Source: Streptomyces albus subsp. albus (GTDB lineage Bacteria; Actinomycetota; Actinomycetes; Streptomycetales; Streptomycetaceae). Taken from it: a DNA stretch of 64,000 bases. This document shows, in pieces, positions 1 through 8,763 of this stretch. The notes beneath the pieces are model-generated. The model saw only the letters and a list, made by a program, of their open reading frames with translations, was not told the DNA's origin and did not search any database. The position numbers and the translations under genes were made by a program. Numbering within the stretch: the first letter of the stretch is position 1; every line of letters starts with the position of its first letter. The DNA lies in NCBI RefSeq assembly GCF_000719865.1, contig NZ_JOID01000010.1, positions 114,946-178,945 on the forward strand, in the 5' to 3' direction.

Positions 1-671
1 ACCTCGAACCCCGACGCCGCCACGAACTCGCGCAGCGCGCGCGCCGTGTACAGCCGCAGATGGCCCACCACCTCGCTGCCCGGCCTGCCGTGGATGCGGC
101 GCAGGCTCACCTCCGAGAACACCGGCTGGACTCCGGCGAGCAGCAGCCCGCGGTTGTACCAGGCGGCGAGGTTCGGGGTGGAGAGCATCAGATGGCCCCC
201 GGGGCGCAGCACCCGGCGCAGTTCGTCGAGGGCGCTGTCGGGGTCGACGAGATGCTCGACGACCTCGCTGAACAGCACGGCGTCGGCGCTTCCGGAGGCG
301 AAGGGCAGCCCGCTGCCGGTCAGCTCGCCGCGGACGACGTGGCTCAAGCGCGGCGCCGCCCGGCGCAGCGCGTCCTGCGACCAGTCGACCCCCACGATGC
401 GGTGCCCGTCCAGTACGCGGGCGGCGATCGCGCCCGCCGAGCCGTCCCCGCAGCCCACGTCGAGCACGGTCGCGGCCGGGCGGCCGGGCCCCGCGGGCCC
501 GAGCGCACCGGCCAGCATCCGGGCCTGGCGCAGTGTCCGGGCTTCCCCGGAGGCGACGGGAACGGCGGGGTTCTCGTAGAAGTCCCGCAGCCCCGGGGCG
601 GGCGTCGGCGGTGAGGACACCGGCGTTCCGGGCGAGGTCGTGGCGGCGGAGCCGGTGGGTGAGGGAGTCAT
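1..671 (-). CDS. Class I SAM-dependent methyltransferase (3' end cut by window edge)
   Basis: Reading the minus strand from an ATG at 671 gives a protein beginning MTPSPTGSAATT, with no stop before the window edge, so the C-terminus is missing. The SAM-binding motif I is clear (VLDVGCGDGSAG, near residue 75), followed by an acidic end of strand 2 (GVDWS) and a post-I region with VVEHLVDPD and RVLRPGGHLML, typical of Methyltransf_11/25 proteins. The start overlaps the stop of the upstream acyltransferase gene as ATGA, so the two are translationally coupled at the end of an envelope-glycoconjugate operon. The substrate is not visible; a lipid or sugar acceptor is inferred from the neighbours only. 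Confidence 0.85.
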   Translation of the reverse strand, partial: MTPSPTGSAATTSPGTPVSSPPTPAPGLRDFYENPAVPVASGEARTLRQARMLAGALGPAGPGRPAATVLDVGCGDGSAGAIAARVLDGHRIVGVDWSQDALRRAAPRLSHVVRGELTGSGLPFASGSADAVLFSEVVEHLVDPDSALDELRRVLRPGGHLMLSTPNLAAWYNRGLLLAGVQPVFSEVSLRRIHGRPGSEVVGHLRLYTARALREFVAASGFE

Positions 672-2272
672 GACGGCCTCTTGTGGTTCTCCCGGGCGGA
701 GCAGGCTCCGCCCGGTGTCGGATCCGGACGCGGTGCGCCGCGGCCGTACGGCTCGCCGCGCGCCCCGGCGTCCGGAGCGGTGGCACTCGAAGCGGTGGCA
801 CCCGGTTCCGGAGCGTCGGCTTCCGGCCCGGACTCCTCAGCGTCCGAACGGGACTGGGCGGCCTCTGACACCACCGAGAGAGACCGCACGAACAAGTCGG
901 CCAGGTGCGCGCCCGCCGCGTCGTCGAGCAGCGCCCGCGACCAGCGCAGCGTCACGTGCAGCCGCCCGCCGGTGGAAGCCGCCGCAACACTCAGGCCGCG
1001 CGGCATGCGCGCCGGTGCGGAGAACCACACGGCTGTCGCCCGGCCCGCGTCGCCGAAGTCCAGGGCGTACGGCACGCGGCCGATGTTGGTGACCAGCACC
1101 GTCGACGTCCAGGGCGCCGCCGCGCGCCGCGCGCCGCGGGTGAGCACGCCCCGGATCCCGACCGGCAGCACCCGTGCGGTCAACAGGCTCGCCCCGGGCC
1201 CCAGTGGCGCACCGTGGGAGGACGTGAGCGCGCGGGTGCGCCCGGCGGTGGCACGCAGCAACCGGACCACGGCGGCGGGGTCCGGCCGCTCCCCGAGCAG
1301 CAGGTCCGTGTCGCGCGGGTCCTCGGGGGTCATGGCCACTTCGACGAGCCGGGTTCCATTCCCCATCGGCATCTCCCTGCCGCGCGGGCGGTCGTCGACG
1401 GGCATGCTGATCCGCACCGGACCGGCAGGCCGCCCCCGCGCGACGTTCCAGCGGCCCACCATCAGGGACGCGGCGACCAGCAGGTGGTCGTTGACGGTCC
1501 AGGGAGGGAGACCTCCGGCCGGCGCCGCACGCCGCGGAACGGGCAATTCCGCTTGCAGCATGCCGTTGCCGACGGCGCCGGCGCGCACCGGCTCCGGGCG
1601 GGAGTCCGGCGCTACCCGTACGGGCCGCGCGCATGCCGAGCGGCCCGTACCGCCGGCCGCGCCCGGTGCCGGACCGGAGCGGCCCGGCCGGAGCCGACCG
1701 GGGACCGGAGGAGCGGCCACGCCGCCGTACTGTTCGGCGATCGTGGCGAGCACCCTCAGCCCCGAGGGGCCGTCGAGAGCCGTGTGATGCAACGTCAGCA
1801 GCAACACGGTCCGGGTCCGCGCGGACCCGCCGCCCGCCGACGGCTCACCGGCGGCCGATTCCCCGTCCATCTCGACGACTTCCAGGCGCATGGGCGGCGA
1901 CAGGGTGAGCGGCGGGCATTCCTTCAGGGCCCGGGCCCGGGCCTGCGCCAACGCGTCGGGTCCCCGTCCCGCGAAGCTCACTTGGTCGCGGTCCGGTTCG
2001 CCGGTCAGCTCCCACGCGAAGGTCCGCCGGTGCCGGCGCCCGGGCACTTCCCGCATCAGCACCCTCGGGTGCGTCAGCAGCGCCTGCCGGAACGCGGTCC
2101 GCAGCCGTTCCGGGTCCAGCCGCCCGGGCAGGTGGATCTCGATGTGCACGGTCTCCGGTTCGTCGTCGCTGAGGCAGTGCCGCGAGACCTCATCGGCGGT
2201 CGGAAAGGGGATCCGGACCCCGCCGGGAGGGGTCGTGGCCCCCCTCCCGGCGGTGGTCCATGGCGAGATCAC
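668..2272 (-). CDS. Condensation-domain/PapA-like acyltransferase
   Basis: About 534 residues. The motif HHTALDG near residue 160 matches the HHxxxDG active site of non-ribosomal peptide condensation domains and of PapA-type acyltransferases, and the two-lobed length fits. No carrier-protein or adenylation domain is attached, so a stand-alone acyl transfer onto a glycolipid or polyketide alcohol is more likely than peptide synthesis. I chose the GTG at 2272 because it overlaps the upstream stop as GTGA. A TTG 27 bp further upstream is possible but would lie inside the previous gene. The C-terminal tail, after about residue 460, is proline/alanine-rich and low in complexity. The gene sits between the AftD-like transferase and a methyltransferase, which suggests acyl decoration of the same glycoconjugate (inference). 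Confidence 0.7.
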   Translation of the reverse strand: MISPWTTAGRGATTPPGGVRIPFPTADEVSRHCLSDDEPETVHIEIHLPGRLDPERLRTAFRQALLTHPRVLMREVPGRRHRRTFAWELTGEPDRDQVSFAGRGPDALAQARARALKECPPLTLSPPMRLEVVEMDGESAAGEPSAGGGSARTRTVLLLTLHHTALDGPSGLRVLATIAEQYGGVAAPPVPGRLRPGRSGPAPGAAGGTGRSACARPVRVAPDSRPEPVRAGAVGNGMLQAELPVPRRAAPAGGLPPWTVNDHLLVAASLMVGRWNVARGRPAGPVRISMPVDDRPRGREMPMGNGTRLVEVAMTPEDPRDTDLLLGERPDPAAVVRLLRATAGRTRALTSSHGAPLGPGASLLTARVLPVGIRGVLTRGARRAAAPWTSTVLVTNIGRVPYALDFGDAGRATAVWFSAPARMPRGLSVAAASTGGRLHVTLRWSRALLDDAAGAHLADLFVRSLSVVSEAAQSRSDAEESGPEADAPEPGATASSATAPDAGARGEPYGRGAPRPDPTPGGACSARENHKRPS

Positions 2273-5200
2273 GCGGGGCCACCGCCTCCCGGCTGCCAAC
2301 GGGGCGGCTCCGGCCGGTCCCCGCCACCGGGGCCTCCCAGCCGGGCCGTGACCACCGGTCCGGCTTCCGGCGCGTCGCGGCCGTCGTCCTCCCTTTCACT
2401 TCCGGCAGCCGCGGACGCCGGGCTGCCCGCCGTCACCAGGGCGGCGGACAGCGCCACCAGCGCCAGCACCTGCGCGAGGCCGCTGAACGCGCCCTGCCCG
2501 GAGGCGATCGGCTCTCCGGCGCCGAGGGCCGCGACCAGGCCGGCTCCGGCCATCGCCGCCGCCGCGGTCGGCACCAGAACGGCCGGCCGGAACCGCGCCG
2601 CCACGGCGAGCACGGGCACCACCAGGGCCAGCGGACCCGCCGCCACCGCGACGACCGCGGTCAGCGCCAGCGTCCCGAGCACCATCCCGGGAGCCGCCGG
2701 CTCGGGCAGCCGCTCGTCGGTCCCGCCGGCGTTGCGCCTGCGGCCCACGAAGGCCAGGGCGACGAGCGCGAGGAGCGCGATCGCACCGCCGGCCAGGGCC
2801 GCCCGGTACGTGCCCGTGGGCTCGTACTCCAGGTTCACCGTGCCGGACGCCCCGGCCGGGACCACCCAGGCCTGCTGCCAGCCGTCGAGACGCACCGACT
2901 CCAGCTCCGTGCCGTCCAGGGTGGCCTTCCAGCCGTCGTTGGCGTTCTCGTAGGTCTGCAGGTACGCGGCCTCGCCGGAACCGGCCGACACGGAGACGGT
3001 CCGGCTGTCGTCAGTCCAGTCGGTGACGGTGGCCTCGCGGCCCGCCGCTCCCGTCATCTTCTGCGGAGTGCCCCGGGTCAGCGTGACGTCGGTGATCGCC
3101 AGCGGACCGGCGTCACCCGCCTCCACCGCGTGTTCGCCGGGCGGAAGCTCCAGGGTGCCGTCCTTCTCCTCCCCCGCGCAGAGTTCGACGGTGACGGGAC
3201 GCCGCTCGGTGAGGTCCCGGACGGCTCCGGAGGCCTTCGTCTTGTGCAGGACACCGCCCACCGCGAGGTCCGGGCCCTCACCGCACGCCAGCGAGAAGCG
3301 CGCGGACGGCTTCGGACGCGGCACCCGCAGATCGGCCAGTGCGGGAACGTGCACCTCGCTCAGCCCGACCGGCAGCTGCAACTGCGCGTCCGCCACCGGA
3401 TTGTGGACGGTGAGCGGGGCGACCCGGTTGATGGCGATGTCGAGCCGGTCCGTCTCGATCTCCGGGAAGCGGACCCGCCCGTTCTCGTCCACGTCGGCCG
3501 TCGCGGCGCCGTCCGGGGAGCTGATCATCACCTGCTCCGGCCGGGTGGACACCCCGCCCGCCGGTGCGAGGATGATCTCGTCGATCTTCTCCTTCCCGGG
3601 CCAGCTCAGGTGGACGACCGGCCGGTCACCCGCGATCCAGGCGGTCGTCAGATCACCGTCGACCAGGTTGCGGGCACCGAGTGACATGCCGTTGCGGCTG
3701 GTGGAGTCCACGGAGGCCGTCACCCGCTTCTTCGGTCCCGGAGCCGAGCGGTCGAGCAGTTCGTCCAACGGGCCCCCGGGTACGGCGACGGCTCGCGCAG
3801 ACACCGCGTACTCGCCCGTTTCCTTGGTGCTGAACTGCCGGTGCAGTCCCACCTCGGCCGACGCCGGCGACAAGCCGCCCGCGTCCGTGCCGCGGTGCAG
3901 GGAGTACACGCTCGCCGCCGCGTCCGTGCGTTCCGCGTCGGCGGGCAGCACCAGCATGCGCGTCACCTGCACATCCGGGATCGACACCTCGGAGAAGCCG
4001 GCCCCGGACAGGCCCGGCCGCGCCTGTTGCGCGGCGACGATGCTGATCTTCATCCACGAGGCCTCGCCGGCGGGCGCCTTGACGGTCTGCGGTGCGCCGT
4101 TCGTCTGCAGCGGGCTCTCGGCCGCACCGCGGTCGGTCTCGATCCGCACCCGCGTGGGCGCCGCGCGCATGCCGTCGCCCGGCAGGGGCGTCAGCTGGAT
4201 GGAGGCGGGGATGTCGGTCGGCCGGGAGAAGTCCACCTTGAGCCACTGTCCGGCCGGCTCACCCGGGCTGCCCTCGGCCCACGCGGTGTCCGGGTTGCCG
4301 TCGAAGGCGTTCACCGGGTCGTACTGCGGCAGGTGGAACAGCCAGTTGCCACTGCTGGACGCCGTCACGGACTCGGCGCCGCGCAGCTCCGCGGTCGTCT
4401 GGTGCCCGGTGCCCTCCGACGGCAGGATCTGCTTGGGCTTCTCGCCCGGGTTCTGCAGGCTGCCGGAGTGATTGCGCTCGTCCGCGGTGTACGTGTACGA
4501 GGTGTTGTTGTTGACCAGGCCGAACCGGGTGTCGGCCCGGCGCAGCCCGTCCGCTACCGCCTTCACCGGTGCGGTGACGTCCTGGGGAAGACCGTCCCCG
4601 GCCAGAACGGCCGGCCGGTCGGTCATCGAGGGATCGGCGGACAGCTGGAGCAGCGCCTCGGGTCCGCCGCTGACCACGGCCGTGTCGGCCACGGCCGACA
4701 CACCGACCCTGCCGGGCCGCTGGTCGCGGTCCTGCGGCTGATAGATCTCCACGGCCCGGAGCCGCGGATAGAGCCCCTGCACCTGGAGCGGGGTGTCGGC
4801 GGCGATGCGCCCGCCGGTCACCAGCGGGCCGAACGCGGCGACCTTGCGGTAGCCGGACGACTCCAGGGTCCGCTTCACCGTCTGCGGCGGGACGTAACCG
4901 ATCTGGTCGGGGTCGAGGTCGTTGCGGACGACCACCTCGTGCATGCCGGCCCGTGCCAGGTACGCCTGAAGGCCCGGAACCTCGGTGCCGGACAGCAGCG
5001 CCTGCTCGACGGCGTCCGTCATGCGACGCGCGCCGGGCGTACCGAAGGGGACGAAGTCCCGCTGCGCCCACGGGGTTTCGGCCAGTACGTCGAACGGCTG
5101 GTCGATGGGGGATCCCCAGGTGTAGATGCCGTGCGCCGTCGCCGGTACGACCAGCGCCCGGCTCCTCGAGGCGTTCTCCTCGAGCCAGCCGGCGGCCTTC

Positions 5201-6546
5201 TCCCAGTGGGTGGGCAGCTTGGTGAACGCCCCGGGCTGCAAGATCGAGCCATTGACGTACGGCAGGGCCAGACCGGGCAGGACCAGCACCGCCGCGACCG
5301 CGGGCGCCCAGCGGCGGCCGGGACGTGTGCGGGGGCTTCCGCTCGCGGACAGTACGGCCGTCAGGTGGGCCAGTCCGAGGGCGAGCGCGAGGGCCAGTCC
5401 CGGCTGGAACTTGTAGATGTTGCGGAACGGCTTCAGCGCCCCGTTCAACCAGTCCTGGACGACACCGTGGAACGGACCGCCGAAGGCGCCGCCGTAGCCG
5501 GCGAGCGTGATCAGGGCGACGGCCAGGACGGTCAGCAGCAGCCAGCGGCGCTCCGGCAGGTCCCGGCGGGCCAGGCCCGCCAGCCCCAGCGCCGCGGCGA
5601 ACGCCGAACCGAGGATGGTGACGACGGAGGCCGCGACGGTCCAGCCGGCCGGCAGCCATGCCTCACCGAAGTGCAGATAGGCCACCCAGTTGCCGGCGCC
5701 GCGCAGCAGTTCGGTCGCGGACATGGTGGCGGTGGTGGTGTCCGCCTGCTCGACGTACGGCATGAAGTTCTCGCCGTGGACGGCGAACAGGAGCAGCGGC
5801 ACCACCCACCACACGGTGGCCAGCACGACGCCCGGTATCCACCAGCCCAGCAGCGCGCGCCGGCGCCGGCCGGCCGGGCGGCTGAGCAGGTACAGGCCCA
5901 CGGGCAGCAGCGCGGCCAGCGTCGAGGCGGCGTTCACCCCGCCCATGAAGGGGATCAGCAGGGCCGAACGTGCCGCGGCGATCCGGGGGCTCAGCGTCGC
6001 GGAGGTCAGCGGCAGCAGCACCCAGGGCAGCAGGGCACCGGGCAGCGCGGCGGCGGAGGTCGATCCGATGACGATCGTGAAGGTGGGCCACAGCGCGTAC
6101 ACCACCGCCCCGAGGAGCCGGGTCGCGGGGGTGCCCACGCGCAGCCGTTCGGCGAGCCTGAGGGCGCCCCAGAAGGCGGCGGTCACGATGACCGACAGCC
6201 AGAGCCGCTCGGCCAGCCACACCGGCACCTGCAGGAGGTCCATGAAGGCGTAGTAGGGGAGCGCCGGGAAGGCGTAGCCGATGTACTGGTTGGCTATTCC
6301 GCCGAGGCCCACATTGCCGTTCCACAGCGAACCGAGGTCGCCGATGAAGCGCTGGGGATCGAGGGCGACGCCGAGTTTGGTCTCGAACGTCATCTTCCCC
6401 GGGGACACCGCGAGGAAGCACACCAGCACAACGGCCCAGAAGCCGAACAGCAGGCGTCGTCCGCGCGGGGCCTCCGACGCCCCGGACGGCGTCGGGCCGG
6501 GCTGCGGCGCCCGGGTGGGCGCCTGGACCGTAGTGGTCATGACCAT
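2269..6546 (-). CDS. AftD-like alpha-(1->3)-arabinofuranosyltransferase (DUF3367)
   Basis: 1425 residues, matching the usual 1400-residue size of AftD/DUF3367 proteins. The N-terminal 450 residues hold many hydrophobic segments of a GT-C membrane glycosyltransferase, starting with a segment near residue 32 followed by the family-typical PGKMTFETKLGVALDP region. Two discoidin/F5-8C-like beta modules follow, around residues 715-850 (NAFDGNPDTAWAEG) and 935-1050 (NLVDGDLTTAWIAGD). Further membrane segments lie near residues 1260-1400. In mycobacteria AftD adds branching arabinose to arabinogalactan and lipoarabinomannan. Streptomyces lacks mycolic acids, so the acceptor here is unknown. The gene is coupled to the downstream acyltransferase and lies 16 bp after a methyltransferase gene. 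Confidence 0.85.
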   Translation of the reverse strand: MVMTTTVQAPTRAPQPGPTPSGASEAPRGRRLLFGFWAVVLVCFLAVSPGKMTFETKLGVALDPQRFIGDLGSLWNGNVGLGGIANQYIGYAFPALPYYAFMDLLQVPVWLAERLWLSVIVTAAFWGALRLAERLRVGTPATRLLGAVVYALWPTFTIVIGSTSAAALPGALLPWVLLPLTSATLSPRIAAARSALLIPFMGGVNAASTLAALLPVGLYLLSRPAGRRRRALLGWWIPGVVLATVWWVVPLLLFAVHGENFMPYVEQADTTTATMSATELLRGAGNWVAYLHFGEAWLPAGWTVAASVVTILGSAFAAALGLAGLARRDLPERRWLLLTVLAVALITLAGYGGAFGGPFHGVVQDWLNGALKPFRNIYKFQPGLALALALGLAHLTAVLSASGSPRTRPGRRWAPAVAAVLVLPGLALPYVNGSILQPGAFTKLPTHWEKAAGWLEENASRSRALVVPATAHGIYTWGSPIDQPFDVLAETPWAQRDFVPFGTPGARRMTDAVEQALLSGTEVPGLQAYLARAGMHEVVVRNDLDPDQIGYVPPQTVKRTLESSGYRKVAAFGPLVTGGRIAADTPLQVQGLYPRLRAVEIYQPQDRDQRPGRVGVSAVADTAVVSGGPEALLQLSADPSMTDRPAVLAGDGLPQDVTAPVKAVADGLRRADTRFGLVNNNTSYTYTADERNHSGSLQNPGEKPKQILPSEGTGHQTTAELRGAESVTASSSGNWLFHLPQYDPVNAFDGNPDTAWAEGSPGEPAGQWLKVDFSRPTDIPASIQLTPLPGDGMRAAPTRVRIETDRGAAESPLQTNGAPQTVKAPAGEASWMKISIVAAQQARPGLSGAGFSEVSIPDVQVTRMLVLPADAERTDAAASVYSLHRGTDAGGLSPASAEVGLHRQFSTKETGEYAVSARAVAVPGGPLDELLDRSAPGPKKRVTASVDSTSRNGMSLGARNLVDGDLTTAWIAGDRPVVHLSWPGKEKIDEIILAPAGGVSTRPEQVMISSPDGAATADVDENGRVRFPEIETDRLDIAINRVAPLTVHNPVADAQLQLPVGLSEVHVPALADLRVPRPKPSARFSLACGEGPDLAVGGVLHKTKASGAVRDLTERRPVTVELCAGEEKDGTLELPPGEHAVEAGDAGPLAITDVTLTRGTPQKMTGAAGREATVTDWTDDSRTVSVSAGSGEAAYLQTYENANDGWKATLDGTELESVRLDGWQQAWVVPAGASGTVNLEYEPTGTYRAALAGGAIALLALVALAFVGRRRNAGGTDERLPEPAAPGMVLGTLALTAVVAVAAGPLALVVPVLAVAARFRPAVLVPTAAAAMAGAGLVAALGAGEPIASGQGAFSGLAQVLALVALSAALVTAGSPASAAAGSEREDDGRDAPEAGPVVTARLGGPGGGDRPEPPRWQPGGGGPA

Positions 6547-6562
6547 TCCTCGCTTCGCTTGC

Positions 6563-7318
6563 TCATGGGCTTCGCCGGAGAATCAGCAGCAGATTCCAGG
6601 TGGCAATCTCGCGGAGTCCCGGAACCCGGGTGATCGTGCTCGCGAGGAACGGCCAGTAGCGGGACCGCGCCGTCATGATCTGCACGTCGTCGCGGCCGCG
6701 GATGTGCCGCAGGGTGGGACCGATGTGGACGGGGAACAGGTTCTCGCCGACGGTGTGTTTGGCCTTCCGGCCGGTGCGCCGTTCGTAGCGGGCCCGGGCC
6801 CGGTCGGCCCCGAGGTAGTGCCACGGCGCGCTCTCGTGACCTCCCCAGGGGGAGAGCCAGTTGGTGAACGACAGGTAGATCAGTCCGCCGGGACGGGTGA
6901 CCCGCGCCATCTCGCTGATGAACGTCTGCGGGTCCGACACGTGCTCCAGCACATTGGACGAGAAGCACACGTCGGCCGCACCGTCGGCGAGCGGCAGCAG
7001 ATAGCCGTCGGCGAGCACCGCGTCCTCGGTGACCCGGCCCCGGGCGCTCAGCTCCCGCAGGTCGGGCTCGAAGAGGTAGCTCTGGGCGCCGCGGCGGCGG
7101 AACTCCTCGGTGAAGTGGCCGCTGCTGCCGCCGATGTCGACGACGATCTTGCCGGGCAGGTCGATGTGACGCGCCACCTGTGCGACCGAGTCACGGGCCA
7201 GCAGGGTGTAGCACCGTTCGGGATCGCTCTGTTCGCGCAGGAACGCCCGGAAGAGGGCCGCCGATCGCTTCAGCGACGGATCCTTGAAGGGACGTTCGGT
7301 GATCTCGGACATGGCCAC
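6563..7318 (-). CDS. Class I SAM-dependent methyltransferase
   Basis: 251 residues with the SAM-binding loop VVDIGGSSGHF near residues 57-67, the acidic strand-2 residue in YLFEPD, and the post-I segment CFSSNVLEHVSDPQTF. These place it in the Methyltransf_11-like group often found in glycan clusters. The ATG at 7318 abuts the stop of the upstream glycosyltransferase gene, so the two are co-translated. It probably methylates a sugar or lipid intermediate of the surrounding envelope pathway, but nothing in the sequence defines the acceptor. Confidence 0.85.
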   Translation of the reverse strand: MAMSEITERPFKDPSLKRSAALFRAFLREQSDPERCYTLLARDSVAQVARHIDLPGKIVVDIGGSSGHFTEEFRRRGAQSYLFEPDLRELSARGRVTEDAVLADGYLLPLADGAADVCFSSNVLEHVSDPQTFISEMARVTRPGGLIYLSFTNWLSPWGGHESAPWHYLGADRARARYERRTGRKAKHTVGENLFPVHIGPTLRHIRGRDDVQIMTARSRYWPFLASTITRVPGLREIATWNLLLILRRSP

Positions 7319-8530
7319 TCATCTGCCCCGTCCCGGGGCGGCGGCCGCCACCGCCTCGGCGGCGACCGCCTGGAACTGACGGACCGTCGCGCTCCAGCGG
7401 AAGCGCTTGGCGCGATGCGCGGCGGCACGTCCCATGGCCGCGCGCCGGTCGGCGCTGAGGGACAGGGCGCACCACGCGGCGGCGAACGAACTCTCGCCCC
7501 GGGCCAGCACCCCGGTCTCCCCGTCCTCGACGGAGTCGCACAGGCCGGGTATGTCGAAACCGATCGCGGGGGTGCCCCGCGCGGCCGCCTCGGTCACGAC
7601 CAGCCCCCACCCCTCGACGAGGGAGGGGTGCAGCAGCAGCCACGCCTCGCACATCAGCCGGTGCTTCTCGGTCTCCGACACCCGCCCGGCGAACGTCACG
7701 CCGGGGCCGGCCATGGCCTCCAGCCGCTCCCGTTCGGGGCCGTCGCCCACGATGACGAGCCGGCCGCCGGTGACGGGGCGGACCCGCTCCCACAGCCGGA
7801 GGAGCAGGTCGATGCGCTTGTACTCCACCAGCCGGCCCACGGCCAGGAACAGCGGTTCCTTCGCCTCGGGCAGCAGCGGACCGGGGTCCTCGACGCCGTT
7901 GTTGACGATCCGGATGCGGTCCGCGGCCACGCCGATGCCGCGCAGCTCGGAGGCGGTCGACTCGGAGACGGCCACCATCAGGTTGCCGCGGTGGGTGCCG
8001 GCCAGCGCCCAGTGCTCCAGCCTGCGGCCGAGCCGGGCCGCCGGCCCCGGATAGCGCATCTGCCACAGATCGGTGTGCACATGATTGACCAGGCACAACG
8101 TCGGTCCGCGGTGCCACAGCGGCGCCAGGTACGGCATGCCGTTGCACACCTCGACCAGCAGGTCGCAGTCGCCGACCTCGCGGGCGAAGGTCGTCCTGGC
8201 GCGCAGGAAGTGGCCCGCGTCGCCACCCGCGGAGACCACCCGGTAGTCGCGTTCGGCGGCCGGGCCGCCGCACACGAGCGTGACCTCGTGGCCGCCGGCG
8301 GTCAGACCGCCGGCGATCCGGTCGATGAGCAGTTCCGAGCCGCCGGCGGACCGGTTGCCCAGGTCACGGCGGGCGAGGAAGGTGATCCGGCGCGGCAGTG
8401 GCGCCGTGGCGGACGCGATGTGCGGGCCGGCGGCGTGCGAGTCGGTGACTCGGCTGCCGGTGGGGGCTTGGGCGGGGACGGAAACGGTGTTTTTCCGACC
8501 TGGGTCCAGAGCGGACGTGCGCTGGGGCAT
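7319..8530 (-). CDS. Glycosyltransferase family 4 protein
   Basis: 403 residues with a GT-B fold pattern. The N-terminal half has the glycine-rich region near RRDLGNRSAGGSELL. The C-terminal half shows the GT4 nucleotide-sugar site: AVGRLVEYKRIDLLL, then IVGDGPERERLE, then the E-x7-E motif in EGWGLVVTEAAARGTP near residues 303-318. The first 45 residues are low-complexity, so a slightly later start is possible. The protein is probably cytosolic or membrane-associated and transfers a sugar (mannose- or glucose-type donors are common in GT4) to a lipid-linked acceptor. It heads the MT-AftD-acyltransferase-MT series, separated from the upstream DUF3068 gene by 233 bp that hold a dyad motif. Confidence 0.88.
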   Translation of the reverse strand: MPQRTSALDPGRKNTVSVPAQAPTGSRVTDSHAAGPHIASATAPLPRRITFLARRDLGNRSAGGSELLIDRIAGGLTAGGHEVTLVCGGPAAERDYRVVSAGGDAGHFLRARTTFAREVGDCDLLVEVCNGMPYLAPLWHRGPTLCLVNHVHTDLWQMRYPGPAARLGRRLEHWALAGTHRGNLMVAVSESTASELRGIGVAADRIRIVNNGVEDPGPLLPEAKEPLFLAVGRLVEYKRIDLLLRLWERVRPVTGGRLVIVGDGPERERLEAMAGPGVTFAGRVSETEKHRLMCEAWLLLHPSLVEGWGLVVTEAAARGTPAIGFDIPGLCDSVEDGETGVLARGESSFAAAWCALSLSADRRAAMGRAAAHRAKRFRWSATVRQFQAVAAEAVAAAAPGRGR

Positions 8531-8746
8531 AGGGGTGCTCCAACTCGGCGGCTGCGGGGGCAGACGGGTGAGGGATGGCCGGGCTTCCGGGGGTGAAGCG
8601 CTGGGCTGGCTCGGTGTGCGGATACTGCGGCTGGTGCGGGTACTGCGGCACTGCGGGCACTGCGGTGCCGGACCCGGTGGTGCGGTTGATCCGCCCGCAC
8701 CGGGCGGTGGCGTCTCCTGGGGTGGGACTCAGACGGCAGACACTGG

Positions 8747-8762
8747 ATTACTCGGGGGTAAC
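8747..8762. promoter_or_regulatory. Dyad ATTACTCGGGGGTAAC upstream of the glycosyltransferase operon
   Basis: The 16-bp element has TTAC and GTAA arms and lies about 217 bp upstream of the glycosyltransferase start, just beyond the DUF3068 stop codon. A close relative occurs upstream of the DUF3068 gene at 9893-9912. The shared TTACTC...GGGGTA core suggests a common regulator of the envelope block. The binding protein is unknown. Confidence 0.4.
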
Positions 8763-8763
8763 G

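Noticed and set aside
3841..6633. 930-codon plus-strand frame opposite the AftD-like gene
   Set aside because: A GC-bias shadow rich in Arg, Gln and Gly with no recognisable domain; the minus-strand frame matches DUF3367.
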